Positions 60,001 through 64,000 of a stretch of 64,000 bases of DNA are shown one piece after another. The DNA is from Rhizomys pruinosus. Taxonomy: Eukaryota; Chordata; Mammalia; Rodentia; Spalacidae. The translations under genes and the position numbers were made by a program. Positions within the stretch are counted from its first letter, which is position 1; each line of letters starts with the position of its first letter. Location: positions 273,200-337,199 of the forward strand of contig VZQC01010553.1 of the NCBI GenBank assembly GCA_009823505.1, written 5' to 3'. A model generated the notes under the pieces. The model saw only the letters and a list, made by a program, of their open reading frames with translations. It ran no database searches and was not told where the DNA came from.

Positions 60001-60440
60001 GACTCCAGGACCCAATACAGCTCTACAAATGATAGCCATTTTGTGCACAGTTGACACAGCACAGATAAAATGAGGATAGAAAGCAACTTATTTAGTACTT
60101 TATTCCAGCCCCCCATGGTGAAGCAGAAACACACTCATTCCCTGTGTAAGTCTCTGTGCCAGAAGCCCACCTCAGATTACACCAACCTGGTTACTCGCTG
60201 CCTCCTCCCAGGTATGCTTAATCAAAATATTGCACAAACACACAGGTGTACATCATTCATACTCTTAGAAGGGCATCTTCCCCCCAGATCCACCACAATC
60301 TCATCCTGCCCAGAAGCTCTTCTCACTGACCACACCTCTACAGGGATCAGATCACTGAGCACATTAATGACCAAAGGAATCCATCACCCTTCCCTTCAGT
60401 CCAGCTGTGTCACTTAAGTTGTGTTGCTTAGAAAGTGCTG
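57016..60440. other. Long single-copy-looking stretch
   Basis: About 3.4 kb with no recognised repeat and no supportable exon. 57170-57400 and 59400-59800 look most like conserved non-coding DNA. Frames at 58428-58646 and 59127-59384 have no recognisable domain. Confidence 0.4.
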
Positions 60441-60718
60441 TCAAGGGGCTGGAGAGATGGCCTAGCGGTTAAGAGCACCGACCGCTCTTACAGAGGACCA
60501 GGTTTCGATCCCCAGCACCCACATGGTGGCCGAGAATCGTCTGAAACTCCAATTCCAGGAGAACTCCAGTTCCAGGGGAATCCGACACCCTCTTCTGACC
60601 TCCACGGCATTGCACGACATGGGTGCACAAACTTGCATGCAGACAGTACATTCATACACATACACATACAGAAATAAATAAAAAAAAAATTAAAAAAAAG
60701 AAAGTGCTGTCAATACTG
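60428..60718 (+). mobile_element. B2 SINE, young subfamily
   Basis: Body 60446-60702 with the duplication; gaaagtgctgtcaa on both sides. Confidence 0.93.
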
Positions 60719-60821
60719 ACCATGTAAAATTCACAGAAAGACTCTTTTTCTTTATAGGAAAGAACACTTTCACTGACTATATCAGCTACAGTGCCTGAAA
60801 TGAAGAAGTAAGGCACAGAAC

Positions 60822-60962
60822 CAGGTGTGGTGGTGCAAACCTTTCAGCCCAGCACTCAGGAGGCACAAGTAGATGGATCTCTGTAAGTCTGAGACCAGTC
60901 TAGTCAACAGAAAATTCCGGACCAATCAGGGCTACAGAGAGACCCTGTCTCAAATACACTTT
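60822..60962 (+). mobile_element. B1 SINE, diverged
   Basis: 'ccaggtgtggtggtgcaaac' ... 'gagaccctgtctcaaa' with many changes. Confidence 0.85.
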
Positions 60963-62131
60963 TTAAAAGTGACACATAATGGAAGAAGCACTCAGACTTG
61001 TCAGTCTACAAGGTGTGACTACAAGCTGACTTGACTTCTACTGTCACAGTCACTGAAACACACTCAAGATGAGCCATTGAGAATTTCTGGAGCAGAGTCT
61101 ACATGTGATTCCATGGGATTTGTTGCCAAATGGTGTGAATCATTGTGCTGTTGGTAAAAATGAACACATTCTGCAAATTTTAACTTCTCTCTGAAATTTT
61201 CAGAACTTAAATATTTTACTTTTTATCAACAGAATTTAAGCACTAGCTTATCACACATTATAATGTTATCTATATTGAATCTAAATCTGGAGTTTCCTTT
61301 CTGTACCATGCAGGATTGACTTCAGAATCCCTCGATGTAGCCTACTCTATGGATCCACAAGGCCCTTACACAAAATAGTGTAGTATTTGCATAGAACAAA
61401 CACACATCCTCTTTGGTACTTGAAGGAAGCACTCCTGGATCCCTGAGCATACTTAGTACAAAGCGAATGCTGTGTAATAGTTATTATGCTGTAGCATTTA
61501 ATACAGAAGGAAAAACTTTGTGCATCTTCACTACAACATTCATGTGTTCAAATGTTTTCAATCCATCTTCGAATGACTCTATGAATGCAGAACTCATGGA
61601 TTCAGAAGGCCTACGACATTCATGTATTATATTGATTTTACTACAGCATACCTTATAGTATGACTTGATGTTTCATAAGGAACATATCAAATCTCTTTCC
61701 AATTTTCTTTTTAGTCTTTAATAAATGGACCGACACCTTCAGCTGTTTATTGGGTCTCCCTTTCTTACCCTACACATAAAAATCAATGATGAAGTAAAAA
61801 GTTGGGTGTCAAGATAAACCAGTAGGCTCTCAAAGAAAATCTTTAAAAGAAATTACATATACAGCCTAGAGAGTATATGGAGATTTTATTCTGGGAAAAA
61901 AAAGAAATAAAAGTCAAAAGATGTGTATGTATGACTACATAAAGACTTATAACTTCTTTAAGAGGAAAACCTAACATAAGCAGGTTTATAAGTAATAAAT
62001 TTAGGGACATGTTTACATTATAAAACTTTAGTTCTTGTCTTCTTAATTAAAATTTAAAGTCAGCATAAGAAGCAATGGGTTTCAATACGGCATCTTGTTA
62101 TAATTGGTAATATATACAGCCCTCAAAGAAT
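60963..62131. other. Unassigned stretch
   Basis: AT-rich DNA without recognised repeats or genes. Confidence 0.45.
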
Positions 62132-62170
62132 ATTTTGCATATTTTCTACTAGATAGAAAATATGCAAAAT
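62132..62170. repeat. Perfect 16-bp inverted repeat
   Basis: attttgcatattttct (62132-62147) and its exact complement (62155-62170) around actagat. The right arm recurs at 62668. Confidence 0.97.
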
Positions 62171-62325
62171 AGCCGGGCGTGGTGGCGCACGTCTTTAATC
62201 CTAGCACTTGGGAGGCAGAGGCAGGCGGATCTTTGTGAGTTCAAGGCCAGCCTGGTCTACAGAGTGAGTTCCAGGACAGCTGGGGCTACAGAGATACCCT
62301 GTCTCGAAAAGACCAAAAAATAAAA
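62171..62325 (+). mobile_element. B1 SINE, well preserved
   Basis: gccgggcgtggtggcgcacg ... ccctgtctcgaaaagacc with A-rich tail: the least diverged B1 in the window. Confidence 0.95.
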
Positions 62326-62339
62326 AAAAATAAAAAATA

Positions 62340-62344
<5 letters not shown>

Positions 62345-62384
<40 letters not shown>
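62345..62384. repeat. (GT)n microsatellite
   Basis: About 19 GT units close to the B1 tail. Confidence 0.97.
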
Positions 62385-62387
<3 letters not shown>

Positions 62388-62389
62388 TT

Positions 62390-62485
62390 CAACTTGGTGT
62401 GTCAGCTCTCTCTTTCCACCTTGTGGGGTCCTGGGGATTGAACTCTGGTCATCTTACGTGGGAACCCATCTTGCCAGCCTCACCC
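62390..62485 (-). mobile_element. B3/B2-like SINE fragment, minus strand
   Basis: 'ctttccaccttgtggggtcc' and 'gggattgaactctggtcatc' then 'tgccagcct'; partial. Confidence 0.65.
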
Positions 62486-62630
62486 TTTCAAAACCATTTT
62501 AATGTCTTTTAATTTCTAAATTGCACAAGGTATTAAATATCATTATTTCATTTTCACATAATGTTCACCAAGTGTTTTAGTGATTCTCCGTCTTCCCCAT
62601 CCCCCCATATCCTGCTACCTGATCCCCTTC

Positions 62631-62631
62631 N
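62631..62631. other. Undetermined base (N)
   Basis: The only ambiguous base in the window, at the border of a C-rich and a T/A-rich run, probably a sequencing or assembly weak spot. Confidence 0.99.
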
Positions 62632-62699
62632 TTTTTTAATTTAAATTTAAATTTAAATTTAAAAAAAAGAAAATATGCAAAATATATAAATCTATAATT

Positions 62700-63500
62700 T
62701 CTAGAAAACCTAACACACAAGTATCAGACTCAACTTCTCCAATCCAAATAAGCAAAATGCATAAAAGGCTGTGTGACTGTTGCCAACCAAATGTCAAGAA
62801 AAACATGCTCATAAGTTGGTAATGGTGACTGCTATACAATTTTAGAAACAACTGAGCAATATCTATTGCTAAAATTATATTTACTGAGATTCCAAATACT
62901 GTTATTATTTTCTTTACAATAAAAATACCAGCACAAAACATGTAAATATGTTCGCTATACCACCTTTGCTTATGTTAGGAAAGCAACAAAATGAAGGTTT
63001 GCTAGCAAGGTGACGGTAGAATTAGTGATAGGGCCATGCCATGAAATATTATGCAGCCATTAAAGACTGAATTAGAGAAATACACACTGAATTGAAGTAT
63101 TACTGTGGGTTTTGTTAAAAAAGAAAATTAAGATTTAGAAAAATATATAAGATCACCATTAGATAAAGAAGGAAATTATCCCTAATACCTTATGGTTATA
63201 TGTTCACATGTGCTTAATCTGAGCATAAGGGAAAGCACAGAAGAATGTATGCCAAGTAATTAACATGGGTTACCTAGGGTGATAAGAAGGAAGTGCAGAG
63301 GGAAAAAAATCCCTAAGAACAACCAGTACGCATAGGTTTCCACCCATGAGAACACTAGAAAAAAATGTGGTTAGTTCTTTTTCTAAGGATTTGTAAGAGT
63401 ATACATGACAATTACTAAACTGAAAAGGAAAATTGTGTAATAATCTAAAAATTGATTCCATTTAGATAAAAGCCAATACCAGTATATGTATAAATAGGCT
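62700..63500 (+). mobile_element. Old L1M-like 3' end, + strand
   Basis: 'gccatgaaatattatgcagcc' region (63040-63062) and the order of A-rich text around it recall old mammalian L1M 3' ends. Heavily diverged; borders uncertain. A (GGAA)n run at 63530-63546 follows. Confidence 0.5.
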
Positions 63501-63546
63501 TATTTTTCTTGGTAAAAAAAAAAAAAAAAGAAGGAAGGAAGGAAGG

Positions 63547-63977
63547 TTTCTAAAGATATGGAATAAGCTATTAACACTATCTCAGGGTTTCAGAAAGGTT
63601 CTGTTTAATTGGAAAGAGCATTAGATCAATAACTTTGCTCACGTACAATCTTTGTACTAAGTTGATAGTTACTTCATTAAGGATTAGTAATGGACTTAAA
63701 ATAGAAAATAAGGAAATTTCTCTTTTTAAAAAAGGATAAATAGACTCAATCATAACACAGAAAGGGAAACATATCTTGGAATTTCCTTTTCAAATCCCAA
63801 CCTATACTTACTACTGGTGCCCTCACATATGGAGGAAGGAAACCACAGGTCAGCTGCTGGGAGACAGCATTAGCAATGCCCTTCAATGAACTGTTACTCC
63901 ACCCTGCTCAGGGCACCCTGCCTAAATTGGACCATCCATCTTAATTATCTAATCATGGTGTTTGGAAAGTGCAAGCT
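63547..63977. other. Unassigned stretch
   Basis: Nothing recognised. Confidence 0.45.
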
Positions 63978-64000
63978 CTTTCTTTCTTTTTGAGGCAGGG
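63978..64000 (-). mobile_element. Start of a B1 SINE, cut by the window edge
   Basis: 'tttctttttgaggcaggg' is the reversed B1 3' end; the rest lies outside. Confidence 0.75.

Noticed and set aside
60446..60702. tRNA-like promoter boxes (box B ggtttcgatccc type) suggesting a tRNA gene
   Set aside because: They belong to the tRNA-derived head of a B2 SINE; no cloverleaf with full acceptor stem is present.

Overview
This window is nuclear DNA from a muroid rodent. It is packed with B2-, B1- and B3-type SINEs, rodent-type L1 copies and MaLR-type (ORR1/MT-like) LTR elements, and simple repeats are frequent. I found no intact protein-coding gene, no supportable exon-intron structure, no RNA gene, no CRISPR array and nothing bacterial or plasmid-like. 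Nearly all long open frames are SINE or LINE translations. The species cannot be fixed by eye. A young B2 subfamily with a 17-bp internal duplication would be the best marker. The window is probably intergenic or intronic.

Layout. 1-6,000: an old L1 on the + strand, broken up by nested B1, B2 and LTR insertions. 6,000-11,800: SINEs, a MaLR transcript that appears to have been retroposed as RNA (about 8,375-10,327), and a repeat whose inverted partner lies near 46 kb. 11,800-14,480: mostly unassigned DNA with a perfect hairpin, a TAGA microsatellite and a 32-bp minisatellite. 14,480-21,700: an L1 with a 5' inversion, a 52-bp perfect palindrome, and a composite L1 inserted in a MaLR. 21,700-36,500: long single-copy-looking stretches with scattered SINEs, old L1 and an old dispersed repeat family. 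36,585-43,372: a near-full-length inactive L1 on the minus strand, ending in four 91-bp tandem units at its 5' end. 43,390-45,660: two host-gene processed pseudogenes side by side, SET and SNRPA (U1A). 45,660-64,000: more SINEs, LTRs, L1 3' ends and long unassigned stretches, some of which could be conserved non-coding DNA.

No set of genes works together here. The interest lies in how the DNA was assembled: RNA-mediated copying of an LTR element, fold-back events that left long palindromes, an inverted duplication inside the SET pseudogene 3' UTR, a 37-bp SINE stub between 98-100-bp direct repeats, and short tandem units at an L1 5' end. Family names come from recognition of sequence and structure, not from a repeat-library search.
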